A stretch of 64,000 bases of DNA from Azospirillum griseum (GTDB taxonomy: Bacteria; Pseudomonadota; Alphaproteobacteria; Azospirillales; Azospirillaceae), in contig NZ_RXMA01000024.1 in NCBI RefSeq assembly GCF_003966125.1, positions 1-64,000 of the forward strand, in the 5' to 3' direction. The notes under the pieces are model-generated. The model was not told the origin of the DNA. It did no database searches and was given only the letters and a program-made list of their open reading frames with translations. This document shows positions 8,454-17,042 of the stretch, one piece after another; positions within the stretch are counted from its first letter, which is position 1; each line of letters starts with the position of its first letter. Both the position numbers and the translations under genes were made by a program.

Positions 8454-9566
8454 ATGACGTCCGCCATTCGCTGCACCCTCGGCCTGCTGGCCTGTCTGCT
8501 GGCCTCGCCCGCCACCCCACTGCACGCCGAGGTCAAGACCGTCACCGACGTGATCGGTCGCACCGTAAAGGCGGACCTTCCGGCCAAGCGTGTCCTGCTG
8601 GGCTTCTATTTTGAAGACTTCATGGCGGTGGGCGGCCCCAACGCCTTTGATTCGGTCGTGGGGATTTCGCGCGACGCCTGGGCCGGTTGGGTTCCCGCCA
8701 ACTGGGCCATGCATGTGGCCGCGCGCCCGTCCCTGGACACAATCGCGGATGTGGGCGAGGTCGAAGCGCAAACCTTCTCGGTGGAAAAGGTTCTGGCGCT
8801 GAAACCCGATCTGGTCGTGCTGGCGGATTGGCAATACAAGGCGCTTGGCCTGGACGCCGACCGGATCGAAGAGAGCGGCATTCCGATTCTGGTGGTTGAT
8901 TTCAACGCCCAAACGCTGGAGCGTCACCTCGCGTCTGCCCGTGTGCTGGGCGAGGCCACCGGCCAAGCGGCCCGCGCCGCCGAGATCGCCGACCTCTATC
9001 AGACTGCGATGAAGGACGTCGCCGCGCGGATCGCCAAGGCGGGCAAGCCCAAGCCGAAAGTGTATGTCGAGTTCGGCAACAAGGGACCGGCGGAACACTC
9101 CTTCACATACGGCAAGAACATGTGGGGGGCGATGGCGACCGCCGCCGGTGGCGACAACATCGCCGCCCCCTTTGTGGAGTGGTGGGGTCCGATCAACCCT
9201 GAAAAGGTGCTGGCCGCCAACCCGGACGCGATTTTCATCTCCGGGCGCGAGAACAACAAGAACGAAACCGCGATGACCATGGGCCAGAAGGTCGATGCGG
9301 CCGACGCCGAGCGCAAACTCGCGGCCTTCGCCAACCGCCCCGGCTGGTCGCAGGTGACGGCCATCAAGAACGGCAAGCTGTTCGGCGTCTACCAGGGGGC
9401 ATCGCGCACCCTGTCGGATTTCGCCATGGCCCAGTTCATCGCCAAGCAACTGTACCCGGAGCAGTTCGCCGATGTGGATCCGCTGAAGAACTACCTCGCC
9501 TATTACGAAAAATACCTGCCGGTCCGCCCGGCCGGAACCTTCGTCGTCTCCTGGAAAAAGCCCTGA
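8454..9566 (+). CDS. ABC transporter periplasmic binding protein, iron-complex/B12 class
   Basis: A 370-residue periplasmic substrate-binding protein of the BtuF/FhuD fold (PF01497). A Sec signal peptide ends near LHA25; the first lobe has DVIGRTVKADLPAKRVLL and VEKVLALKPDLVVLADW, and the second lobe ends in a helix-rich C-terminus. Such proteins deliver ferric siderophores, haem or cobalamin to a FecCD-type permease. The start is ATG 8454, with AGGGA at 8441-8445. It heads an operon with permease, ATPase and cytochrome c genes. The exact ligand cannot be read from sequence. Confidence 0.88.
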   Translation: MTSAIRCTLGLLACLLASPATPLHAEVKTVTDVIGRTVKADLPAKRVLLGFYFEDFMAVGGPNAFDSVVGISRDAWAGWVPANWAMHVAARPSLDTIADVGEVEAQTFSVEKVLALKPDLVVLADWQYKALGLDADRIEESGIPILVVDFNAQTLERHLASARVLGEATGQAARAAEIADLYQTAMKDVAARIAKAGKPKPKVYVEFGNKGPAEHSFTYGKNMWGAMATAAGGDNIAAPFVEWWGPINPEKVLAANPDAIFISGRENNKNETAMTMGQKVDAADAERKLAAFANRPGWSQVTAIKNGKLFGVYQGASRTLSDFAMAQFIAKQLYPEQFADVDPLKNYLAYYEKYLPVRPAGTFVVSWKKP

Positions 9567-9646
9567 GCCTGCGCTGCATGGTCCGGGGGCCATCCTTCCG
9601 CCTCCGGACCACCGCCAGCGCACGCCGCAGCCATTCGGTTCCCACC

Positions 9647-10699
9647 ATGCCAGCCCCCCATCCGGCCGGACAAACGGCCATCCAGCGCCACAGGCACCGT
9701 GAACAGCGGCGTCTGTGGATGCTGTTGACCTATGTCGGCCTGTCCCTGGCGTCGTTGGTTCTCGACGTGGCCACCGGCCCCTCGCTGCTGTCGCCCGGCG
9801 AGGTGGTCCGCTCCCTGTTCGGATGGGAGGGGCGGTCGGCGATGACCGACGCCATCGTCTGGGACCTGCGGTTGCCGATGGCGCTGATGGCGCTGGTCGT
9901 CGGCGCGGCGTTGGGGGCCGGTGGGGCGCAAATGCAGCTTCTGCTCGCCAACCCCATGGCCAGCCCCTACACCCTGGGCATGGCGGCGGCGGCCGGGTTT
10001 GGCGCGGCGGCCACCCTGGCCTTTGGCGGCTTCGGTTTGCCGGTTCTGGTCGCCGTGCCGCTGGGGGCCTTCGTCTTTTCCATGCTGGCGGCGGGTTTCC
10101 TGCTCGCGCTGGCGTCTTTGCGGCGGCGGGGTGGGGACACCATCATTCTGGGCGGGATCGCGCTGCTGTTCCTGTTTCAGTCGCTGGTGTCGCTGATCCA
10201 GTTCATGTCCGCGCCCGAACTGTCGCAGCAAATCCTGTTCTGGCTGTTCGGCAGCCTGACCAAGGCAACCTGGCTGACGCTGTCGATCACCGCCGGTGTG
10301 ACCACGCTGTGCTGCGGCCTGCTCTTTCGCCTGTCCTGGCGTCTTGCCGCCCTGGCGATGGGCGAGTTGCGGGCGGCCAGCCTTGGCGTCAACGTCCGCG
10401 CGCTGCGGGTGGAGGTGCTGGCGATCGTCGCCATCATGACGGCGACGGCCACCAGCTTCGTCGGCGTGATCGGCTTCATCGGCCTGATCGCGCCGCACAT
10501 CGCCCGCATGGCGGTGGGCGAGGATCAACGCTTTCACCTGCCCGCATCGATGGCCGCCGGCGCGCTGATGCTGTCGGCGGCGTCGGTCCTGTCCAAGACC
10601 ATCGTGCCGGGATCGCTGTTTCCAATCGGCATCGTCACGGCGCTGGTGGGGGTTCCCTTTCTCCTCTGGTTGATTTTCAGGAGACCCGGACTGTCATGA
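9647..10699 (+). CDS. FecCD-family ABC transporter permease
   Basis: A polytopic inner-membrane permease of about 350 residues with some ten transmembrane segments. The signature SFVGVIGFIGLIAPHIAR, the loop that contacts the ATPase, is near residue 285, and the conserved GAALGAGGAQMQLLLANPMASPYTLG is near residue 90. It forms the transport channel with the ATPase encoded next. The start is uncertain: ATG 9647 is chosen over 9578, and neither has a strong ribosome binding site. It overlaps the ATPase gene by four bases (ATGA). Confidence 0.88.
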   Translation: MPAPHPAGQTAIQRHRHREQRRLWMLLTYVGLSLASLVLDVATGPSLLSPGEVVRSLFGWEGRSAMTDAIVWDLRLPMALMALVVGAALGAGGAQMQLLLANPMASPYTLGMAAAAGFGAAATLAFGGFGLPVLVAVPLGAFVFSMLAAGFLLALASLRRRGGDTIILGGIALLFLFQSLVSLIQFMSAPELSQQILFWLFGSLTKATWLTLSITAGVTTLCCGLLFRLSWRLAALAMGELRAASLGVNVRALRVEVLAIVAIMTATATSFVGVIGFIGLIAPHIARMAVGEDQRFHLPASMAAGALMLSAASVLSKTIVPGSLFPIGIVTALVGVPFLLWLIFRRPGLS

Positions 10700-11523
10700 T
10701 CGCTCTCGAACAGGTCGAAGTCCGGCGCGGCACCGCCTGCATCATTCAGGACCTGACTCTGTCGCTCACCCCCGGGCTGGTTCACGTCGTCATCGGCCCC
10801 AACGGGACCGGCAAGACCACGCTGATCCGCGCGCTGTTCGGCGATCTGCCCATCAGCCGGGGGGGCATCCGCATCGGCGATCAGGCGTTGCGCCCGAACA
10901 GCCGACTGGGGCGGGGGCAGGCGTGGCGCAGCCACTTCGCCTACATGCCCCAGGACACCCATCTCGACATCGCGCTCACCGCGCTGGAGGTGGTGGTGGT
11001 CGGGCGTCTGGGGCGTTTGGGGCTGCACATCGACGACGAAACCCTGGAGTTGGCCACCCAGCGCCTGGACGCCGCCGGGGTGCTGCATCTGGCCGACCGC
11101 GACATCGGCACGTTGAGCGGCGGCCAGCGCCAAATGGTGCTGTTCGCACAGGTGATGATGCGGGAGCCGCGCGTCATGCTGTTGGACGAACCGGTCAGCG
11201 CGCTGGACCTGCGCCATCAGATTCGCCTGCTCGATCTGGTGCGGCTGGAAACCCGCAAGCGCGATCTGGCGACCGTCGTTGTCCTGCACGATCTCAACCT
11301 TGCCTGCCAATACGCCGACCGGCTGATCGTGATGCGCCCCGGCGCGTCGGCGATCATGGGCGCACCGACCGATCTCATCAGCGCGGCGCTGATCGCCGAT
11401 ACCTATGGCGCGTCCGTGGAGATTCTGCGCGACGGGCGCGGCAACCCCGTGATTCAGCCGATTGGCTCGCTGGGTGGCGATCCGCCGCCCGTTCCCCCTG
11501 CCCTGTTTTCCCCCGGTGCCTGA
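10696..11523 (+). CDS. ABC transporter ATPase, iron-complex/B12 class
   Basis: A 275-residue cytoplasmic ATPase powering the importer encoded upstream. Walker A is GPNGTGKTT, the signature is LSGGQRQMVLFAQ, and Walker B is RVMLLDEPVSALDLRHQ, followed by the switch histidine in VVLHDLNLACQYADR. It starts with ATG inside the permease stop codon (four-base overlap), so the two are translationally coupled. The last 25 residues are a Pro-rich tail. The cytochrome c gene begins two bases after its stop. Confidence 0.93.
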   Translation: MIALEQVEVRRGTACIIQDLTLSLTPGLVHVVIGPNGTGKTTLIRALFGDLPISRGGIRIGDQALRPNSRLGRGQAWRSHFAYMPQDTHLDIALTALEVVVVGRLGRLGLHIDDETLELATQRLDAAGVLHLADRDIGTLSGGQRQMVLFAQVMMREPRVMLLDEPVSALDLRHQIRLLDLVRLETRKRDLATVVVLHDLNLACQYADRLIVMRPGASAIMGAPTDLISAALIADTYGASVEILRDGRGNPVIQPIGSLGGDPPPVPPALFSPGA

Positions 11524-11525
11524 CG

Positions 11526-11942
11526 ATGCGCTCCTCCCTCACCTTGGTCCTGTCGCTGTCCGTCATCCTGTTTGGGTCTTTGGTGGGCGGTGGGCACGCG
11601 CGTGCCGATGGCGATCCCGCCAAAGGCCTCAAGGTCTTCAACAAATGCGCCATCTGCCACAGCGCGGGGGCGGCGGGCGGGGCACAGACCGGGCTGGATC
11701 TGACGGACGTGTTTGGCCGTCGTGTGGCCGCCGCACCGAATTTCGATTTTTCCGCCGCCCTGCGCGCCTTTGGCGCCGATGGCAAGACATGGGACGACGC
11801 GCTGCTGGCCCGCTTTCTCGCCGACCCCGGCGGCGTCGTGCCCGGCACCAACATGGCCTTCGTCGGGCTGAAGCGGGAGGATGAGACCCGCCACCTGATC
11901 GCCTTCCTGAAATCGCTGACGCCCGCAGCCCCCGGCCCATAG
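11526..11942 (+). CDS. Class I c-type cytochrome
   Basis: A 138-residue periplasmic monohaem cytochrome. A signal peptide (hydrophobic LTLVLSLSVILFGSLV, cleavage near ARA27) is followed by the haem attachment motif CAICH at 41-45 and a Met110 axial ligand in GTNMAF; the overall pattern is that of cytochrome c2/mitochondrial c. It starts two bases after the iron-type ABC ATPase and so is very probably in the same operon. That raises the possibility of a reductive step in metal uptake; it may equally be a general electron carrier. Confidence 0.9.
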   Translation: MRSSLTLVLSLSVILFGSLVGGGHARADGDPAKGLKVFNKCAICHSAGAAGGAQTGLDLTDVFGRRVAAAPNFDFSAALRAFGADGKTWDDALLARFLADPGGVVPGTNMAFVGLKREDETRHLIAFLKSLTPAAPGP

Positions 11943-11952
11943 CGCGAATTGC

Positions 11953-11978
11953 GCGGCGTGGTGCGTTCTCCACGCCGC
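11953..11978 (+). terminator. GC-rich hairpin after the cytochrome c gene
   Basis: GCGGCGTGG (11953-11961) pairs perfectly with CCACGCCGC (11970-11978). There is no T-run after it, so it is only a possible terminator or mRNA-stabilising stem at the end of the ABC-cytochrome operon. Confidence 0.4.
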
Positions 11979-12049
11979 GATGCTCTGGACTCTGGCCCGT
12001 CTCTTTCTATAATGCGCCGCTTTCCGGCCCCTATGGAAAGTCAGCCGCC

Positions 12050-12577
12050 GTGACCGCCGATTCCCAGAACAGCACCCCGAACGGTTCGCCGCTGGTCGGC
12101 ATCATCATGGGCAGTCAATCCGACTGGACCACGATGAAGCACGCGTCCGACACGCTGACCGCGCTGGGCGTGCCGCACGAAACCCGCATCGTCTCGGCCC
12201 ACCGCACCCCCGCCCGCATGGTCGAATACGCCACCACCGCGCAGTCGCGCGGGCTGAAGGTGGTGATCGCCGGGGCTGGCGGGGCCGCCCATCTGCCCGG
12301 CATGGTCGCGTCGATGACGCTGCTGCCGGTGCTGGGCGTGCCGGTGGAAAGCCACGCGATGAAGGGCATGGACAGCCTGATGTCGATCGTGCAGATGCCG
12401 GGCGGGATTCCCGTCGGCACGCTGGCCATCGGCAAGGCCGGGGCGATCAATGCCGCGCTGCTCGCCGCCTCCATCCTGGCGCTGAACGATCCCGACATCG
12501 AAGACGCGCTGGACGCCTGGCGCGCCCGCCAGACCGACGCGGTGGCCGAGGTGCCGGTGGACAGCCCCGCCGCCTGA
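12050..12577 (+). CDS. purE: N5-carboxyaminoimidazole ribonucleotide mutase PurE
   Basis: A 175-residue enzyme of purine synthesis that converts N5-CAIR to CAIR. The catalytic segment IIMGSQSDWTTM, the SAHRTPARM motif and GAGGAAHLPGMVAS are all intact. The start is GTG at 12050, preceded by GGAAAG. It is followed after 68 bases by purK, with which it must work in the two-step carboxylation of AIR. Confidence 0.96.
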   Translation: MTADSQNSTPNGSPLVGIIMGSQSDWTTMKHASDTLTALGVPHETRIVSAHRTPARMVEYATTAQSRGLKVVIAGAGGAAHLPGMVASMTLLPVLGVPVESHAMKGMDSLMSIVQMPGGIPVGTLAIGKAGAINAALLAASILALNDPDIEDALDAWRARQTDAVAEVPVDSPAA

Positions 12578-12645
12578 CCGCAACCGCCCAAGTCCCAACA
12601 CGGCCCCCGCCTCCACAGCCACGGCCTGCACAGAAAGCCACGACG

Positions 12646-13746
12646 ATGAGCCGCATCCCCACCCTGGCCCCCGGTGCCACCATCGGCATGCTGGGTGCCG
12701 GTCAGCTTGGCCGGATGACGGCCATGGCGGCGGCTCGTCTGGGCTACCGCACCCACGTCTACGCCCCCGACGCCGCCGACAGCCCGGCGGCCCAGGTCAG
12801 CGCCGCCGCGACCGTGGCCGATTGGGACGATTGGGCGGCGTTGGAACGCTTCGCCCGGTCGGTGGACGCGGTGACGCTGGAATGGGAAAACGTGCCGGTC
12901 GCCACGGTGGAGCATCTGCGCCGCTTCACCACGGTCAATCCGGGGCCGAACGTGCTGGCGGTGGCGCAGGACCGGGTGGCGGAGAAATCCTTCGTCAACG
13001 GGCTGGGCATCGGAACCGCCCCCTGGCGCGCCGCCCACAGCGCCGCCGATGTGGCGGCGGCGGTGGCGGCGATCGGGCCGCGCTGCGTCCTGAAATCCAC
13101 CCGTCTGGGCTATGACGGCAAGGGTCAGGCGCGCATCGACGCCGCGACCGACAGCGCCGACGCCATCACCGCCGCGTGGGACTCGATCAAGACCGACGCC
13201 GCCATTGTCGAGGGCTTCGTCACCTTCGCCTGCGAGGTGTCGGTGATCGTGGCGCGCGGCGGCGACGGCGCGATGGTCGCCTATCCGGCGGTGGAAAACC
13301 GCCACAAGAACGGCATCCTCGACGTCACCATCGCCCCGGCCCGCGTCGCGCCGGACACCGCCGCCGAGGCCGAACGCGTCGCCCGCCGGATCGCGGAGGC
13401 GCTGGATCTGGTCGGCGTGCTGGCGGTTGAAATGTTCGTCACCCCCGACGGCAGCGTGCTGGTCAACGAAATGGCCCCGCGCCCGCACAATTCCGGCCAT
13501 TGGACGATGGACGCCTGCGCCTCCTGCCAGTTCGAACAGCTCGTCCGCGCCGTCTGCGGCCTGCCGCTGGGATCGGTGGAGCGGGTGGCCGACGCCGAGA
13601 TGACCAACCTGATCGGCGACGACGCGCTGGCCTGGCCGACGCTGATGGCCGACCCCGGCGTCCGCCTGCACCTGTATGGCAAGGCGGAGGCGCGGCCCGG
13701 TCGCAAGATGGGCCACGTCAACCGCCTGTTCCCCAAGACCGCGTGA
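12646..13746 (+). CDS. purK: N5-carboxyaminoimidazole ribonucleotide synthase PurK
   Basis: A 366-residue ATP-grasp enzyme that carboxylates AIR with bicarbonate and ATP, feeding PurE. The N-terminal fold begins with GATIGMLGAGQLGRMTAMAA; the ATP-grasp part includes CVLKSTRLGYDGKGQ, VEGFVTFACEVSVIVAR and the metal site VNEMAPRPHNSGHWTMDA. Length and motifs are standard. It sits directly upstream of a PhoD-like gene, with ten bases between them, so read-through is likely. Confidence 0.96.
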   Translation: MSRIPTLAPGATIGMLGAGQLGRMTAMAAARLGYRTHVYAPDAADSPAAQVSAAATVADWDDWAALERFARSVDAVTLEWENVPVATVEHLRRFTTVNPGPNVLAVAQDRVAEKSFVNGLGIGTAPWRAAHSAADVAAAVAAIGPRCVLKSTRLGYDGKGQARIDAATDSADAITAAWDSIKTDAAIVEGFVTFACEVSVIVARGGDGAMVAYPAVENRHKNGILDVTIAPARVAPDTAAEAERVARRIAEALDLVGVLAVEMFVTPDGSVLVNEMAPRPHNSGHWTMDACASCQFEQLVRAVCGLPLGSVERVADAEMTNLIGDDALAWPTLMADPGVRLHLYGKAEARPGRKMGHVNRLFPKTA

Positions 13747-13756
13747 GCCGCGCGAC

Positions 13757-14863
13757 ATGACCGGCACGCCCCCCGCACCCCCGCGCCGCGCGGTTCTGCT
13801 GGGGGCGCTGGCGGCCTTGACCCTGCCCAGCAGCGCCGGAGCGTCACCCGCCTCAGCGCATCCAACCTTGAACGCGCTGGCCGCACGGGCCGCAACCCAA
13901 CCGCTGACCCGCATCGCCTTCGGCTCCTGCGCCGACCAGACCCAACCGCAACCGATCTGGGAGTCCGTGCTGGCCGACCCGCCGGAGCTGTTCCTGTTCG
14001 GCGGTGACAACGTTTACGGTGATTCGCCCGGCCCCGACCTGACCGAACTGCGCGCCGCCTACGCCCAGGCCAACGCGGTCGAGGGGTTGGCCCGTCTGCG
14101 CGCCGCCGTGCCGGTGATGGCGGTGTGGGACGACCACGACATGGGCCGCAACGACGGCGGGGCCAGCTACCCCCACCGCCGCGCCGCGCAACGGCTGTTC
14201 GCCGAGCATTGGGCCTTGCCGCCCGACGACCCGCGTTGGGCGCGCGAGGGGGTTTACACCGCCCGCGTCTTCGGCCCGCCCGGTCGGCGGGTTCAGGTGG
14301 TGATGCTCGACACCCGCTCCTTCCGCTCGCCGTTGCGCAAGACCGATTCGCGCGGCGCGCCGGGGCGGGAGCGTTACCTTCCCGACGACGACCCGGCCAA
14401 GACCATGCTGGGTCCGGCGCAATGGGCGTGGCTGGAGGAGCAGTTCCGCCAGCCCGCCGAATTGCGCCTGCTGCTGTCCTCCATCCAAATCCTGGCCGAG
14501 GGGCATGGGTGGGAGCGCTGGGGCAACCTGCCGCGCGAGCGCCAGCGCCTGTTGGACCTGATCGGGCGGACGAACGGCGTGGTGCTGCTGTCCGGCGACC
14601 GCCATTTCGGTGCGCTCTACCGCGAAACCGACGGCCACCCCTACCCGCTGACCGAACTGACCTCCAGCGGCATCAACCGGGTGACGTCGGCCAAACGGGG
14701 CGAGGCCGGGCCGAATCGCTTGGGCGACCGCTGGATCGGGGCGAATGTCGGGCGCATCACCATTGACTGGGCGGCGGAATCGGTGGCGTTGGCGGTGGCC
14801 GATGTCCAGGGTGTGGAACGACGCACCACCCGCCTGTCGCTTTCCGATTTGCGAGCCGGATAA
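13757..14863 (+). CDS. PhoD-like exported alkaline phosphatase/phosphodiesterase
   Basis: A 368-residue calcineurin-like metallophosphoesterase of the PhoD family. Metal-binding stretches run in order: AFGSCADQ, FGGDNVYGD, WDDHDMGRNDGG and LSGDRHFGALYRE. The N-terminus PPRRAVLLGALAALTLP with a twin arginine suggests Tat export to the periplasm, usual for PhoD. The start is ATG 13757, ten bases after purK. Substrate is expected to be a phosphodiester or phosphomonoester; nothing in the neighbourhood narrows it. Confidence 0.88.
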   Translation: MTGTPPAPPRRAVLLGALAALTLPSSAGASPASAHPTLNALAARAATQPLTRIAFGSCADQTQPQPIWESVLADPPELFLFGGDNVYGDSPGPDLTELRAAYAQANAVEGLARLRAAVPVMAVWDDHDMGRNDGGASYPHRRAAQRLFAEHWALPPDDPRWAREGVYTARVFGPPGRRVQVVMLDTRSFRSPLRKTDSRGAPGRERYLPDDDPAKTMLGPAQWAWLEEQFRQPAELRLLLSSIQILAEGHGWERWGNLPRERQRLLDLIGRTNGVVLLSGDRHFGALYRETDGHPYPLTELTSSGINRVTSAKRGEAGPNRLGDRWIGANVGRITIDWAAESVALAVADVQGVERRTTRLSLSDLRAG

Positions 14864-15020
14864 TCCAAAGGCCCATCGGCGGGCGCAGACCCATCCATGA
14901 CCTTTGACGGATGACCTCGCGGTATCATGCGGCTTTCAACCGTTGCCGTTCTCCGTTACTCTTTGATGGAAAATGCGCAAACCTGCTAAACTTTATTTCA
15001 AATTTTAAGTTAAGGTCCCG

Positions 15021-16736
15021 ATGACACTCGCGCAGGACATGGCGATTCGGAAAACCCCGGCTGGCACCGCCGGGGAACGCCGCCCCCAGTCCAGCCGCGA
15101 CCGCGACCGTTTCGTCGGTTTCGCCTTCGCCGCCGCCGATCTGCTGATCGAAACCGACAGCATGGGAACCATCCTGTTTTCCGCCGGTGCCCGCTGCCGC
15201 CTGACCAAGGGCGACGTCGGCGGGCTGGTCGGCACCAACATCCTCGACGTGGTGGCCCCCAGCGACCGCAAATACGTCCATGTGCTGTTCGACCGCATCC
15301 AGGAAAAGGCGCGGATCAAACCGGCCCGCGTGATCTTCCAGGCCATCGACGGCCAGAAATTCCCGGCCCTGCTGGGCGGTTGCCGCCTGGATTCCTGCCC
15401 CGGCTCCCTCTTCCTCACCGTGCTGCTGACCACCGGGCCGAGCAGCAGCGTCAGCGGGGTGGCACCGGTGGGCGAACTGATGGACGCCCACCATTTCAGC
15501 AACATCCTGGAAGAGCGCATCGTCAACGCACGGGAAAAGGGGTTGGACCACGGCCTGACCCTGCTGCTGGTCGAAGGCTTGCAGTCGATGGTGGAGGCGC
15601 TGCCCGAAGGCGCGGCGGAGGAGATCAAGGAGGGGATCGACGCCTATCTGCGCGGCATCTCCGCCGACGGCGACAGCGCCGGACAGTTGAGCGGCGACCG
15701 TTACGGCATCGTCCACGCCGCCGACATCGACGGGCGCGAGGTGCAGGGCCACATCGCCCAGATCATCCAGGCGGCGGGCGGGGCCTTGCCCGGCGGCATC
15801 CGCTCCTGGACCGTGGACATGACCGACGACACGCTGGGGGCCGCCGACGCCGCCCGCGCCCTGGTCTACACCGTCCAGGCCTTTGCCTCGGCCCAGGGCG
15901 GGGATTTCACCATCTCCAGCCTGGAGGATGGGGCCAACCGCATGATGTCCGACGCGGTGGAACGGATCGCGCGTTTGCGCGCCACCATCGAGAAAAAGGA
16001 CTTCTTCGTCGTCTATCAGCCGATCATCGACCTGGAAACCCAGGCGGTCCACCATCTGGAGGCGTTGACGCGGGTGGAGGGGATGAGTTCCCCCGCCGAT
16101 TTCATCACCTTCGCCGAGGATGTCGGGCTGATCTATGACTTCGACCTGTTGCTGACGCAGACCGTTTTGGACACGCTGAAGGTGTACCGCAAGGAACCGA
16201 AGCTGCCGGACGTCGCCATCAACCTGTCGGCCAAGACCCTGATGAGTCCGATCTTCCTCAAGCAGTTCCAGACGGTGGTCGAACCCTATGGCGACCTCTA
16301 CAAAAAGCTGCTGATCGAGGTGACGGAAACCGTTGTGGTCGCCGACATCGCCAAGCTGAACGAGGTGCTGCAAAAGCTGCGCAGCGTCGGCTACCGCATC
16401 TGCCTGGACGATGTCGGGGCGGGATCGACCTCATTCCAGTCGCTCTACGGCATCCAGGCCGATTACGCCAAGATCGATGGGAAATTCGTGCGCGGCGCGG
16501 TGCAGAACCCGCGCGACATGGCGATGCTGCGTTCGATGACCGACGTGTGCCGCCAGCTTGGCTTGACCCTGATCGGGGAACAGGTGGAGGAGGCCGTTCA
16601 CGCCCAATTGCTGGTCGATCTGGACGTGCCGCTGGCGCAGGGCTTCCTGTTCAGCCGCCCATCGCGCGATTTTGCCTATTTCGCCAAGGATTGGTCTAAG
16701 GTGCGCAGCGGCGGCAAAGTGGTCTGGAAAAGCTGA
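15021..16736 (+). CDS. PAS / degenerate GGDEF / EAL-domain protein
   Basis: A 571-residue cytoplasmic protein. A PAS-like sensor covers about residues 35-135; residues 155-295 look like a GGDEF fold in which the signature is replaced by SGDRY (225-229), so no cyclase activity is expected. The EAL domain runs from about 310 to 560, with E347 in LEALTR, N401, E433/E436 in EVTET, D463-D464, K484 and E520. Catalytic ligands are kept, but loop 6 reads DDVGAG instead of DDFGTG, so c-di-GMP hydrolysis could be weak and the protein may act as a sensor. Upstream is an AT-rich promoter-like stretch at 14940-15010. Confidence 0.88.
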   Translation: MTLAQDMAIRKTPAGTAGERRPQSSRDRDRFVGFAFAAADLLIETDSMGTILFSAGARCRLTKGDVGGLVGTNILDVVAPSDRKYVHVLFDRIQEKARIKPARVIFQAIDGQKFPALLGGCRLDSCPGSLFLTVLLTTGPSSSVSGVAPVGELMDAHHFSNILEERIVNAREKGLDHGLTLLLVEGLQSMVEALPEGAAEEIKEGIDAYLRGISADGDSAGQLSGDRYGIVHAADIDGREVQGHIAQIIQAAGGALPGGIRSWTVDMTDDTLGAADAARALVYTVQAFASAQGGDFTISSLEDGANRMMSDAVERIARLRATIEKKDFFVVYQPIIDLETQAVHHLEALTRVEGMSSPADFITFAEDVGLIYDFDLLLTQTVLDTLKVYRKEPKLPDVAINLSAKTLMSPIFLKQFQTVVEPYGDLYKKLLIEVTETVVVADIAKLNEVLQKLRSVGYRICLDDVGAGSTSFQSLYGIQADYAKIDGKFVRGAVQNPRDMAMLRSMTDVCRQLGLTLIGEQVEEAVHAQLLVDLDVPLAQGFLFSRPSRDFAYFAKDWSKVRSGGKVVWKS

Positions 16737-16740
16737 CGCT

Positions 16741-16917
16741 TCAGGCCAGGACGCGGACCGAATCCAGCCGTTCACGCGCGCGATTCAGGATCGCCTGCTT
16801 TTCCGCAAAGGAATCGCGGCTGGTGCGTCCGTCGTAAAGCCGCAGCGCCGTCAGCAGGTCGGCGGCTTCATCCAAAATGGTTATGGCTTCCCAGGCCGAT
16901 TGCGCGTGTGTGTTCAT
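16741..16917 (-). CDS. Hypothetical small protein
   Basis: About 58 residues, charged and predicted all-helical (AITILDEAADLLTALRLYDG, then a basic helix), no signal peptide or membrane segment. I do not recognise the family. Start codons at 16917 and 16920 both follow a GGGGGA ribosome binding site at a usable distance; the frame extends to 16992 but without a better start. It ends four bases from the convergent EAL gene. Moderately sure that it is real because of the ribosome binding site. Confidence 0.5.
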   Translation of the reverse strand: MNTHAQSAWEAITILDEAADLLTALRLYDGRTSRDSFAEKQAILNRARERLDSVRVLA

Positions 16918-16978
16918 CATCTCATCCCCCATCGCCACAGGTTGCACCCGTGCGGGCCACCCTCTGACCGACCGAATA

Positions 16979-17004
16979 ACCCTATATTCCATAGGTCATA
17001 GGGT
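16979..17004. promoter_or_regulatory. Nested inverted repeat upstream of the small ORF
   Basis: ACCCTAT (16979-16985) is inverted as ATAGGGT (16998-17004), and the inner CCTAT (16981-16985) is also inverted as ATAGG at 16991-16995. The element lies about 60 bases before the small minus-strand gene and after the DUF599 stop, so it may be its operator. No regulator can be named. Confidence 0.35.
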
Positions 17005-17042
17005 ATACTCCGTCCGTTCGGGAATCGAGGGGATTTGAGCGA

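Noticed and set aside
9715..11523. Apparent 602-residue fusion of the permease region with the ABC ATPase
   Set aside because: The first 325 codons are an out-of-frame shadow of the permease; the ATPase begins at ATG 10696 with a four-base overlap.
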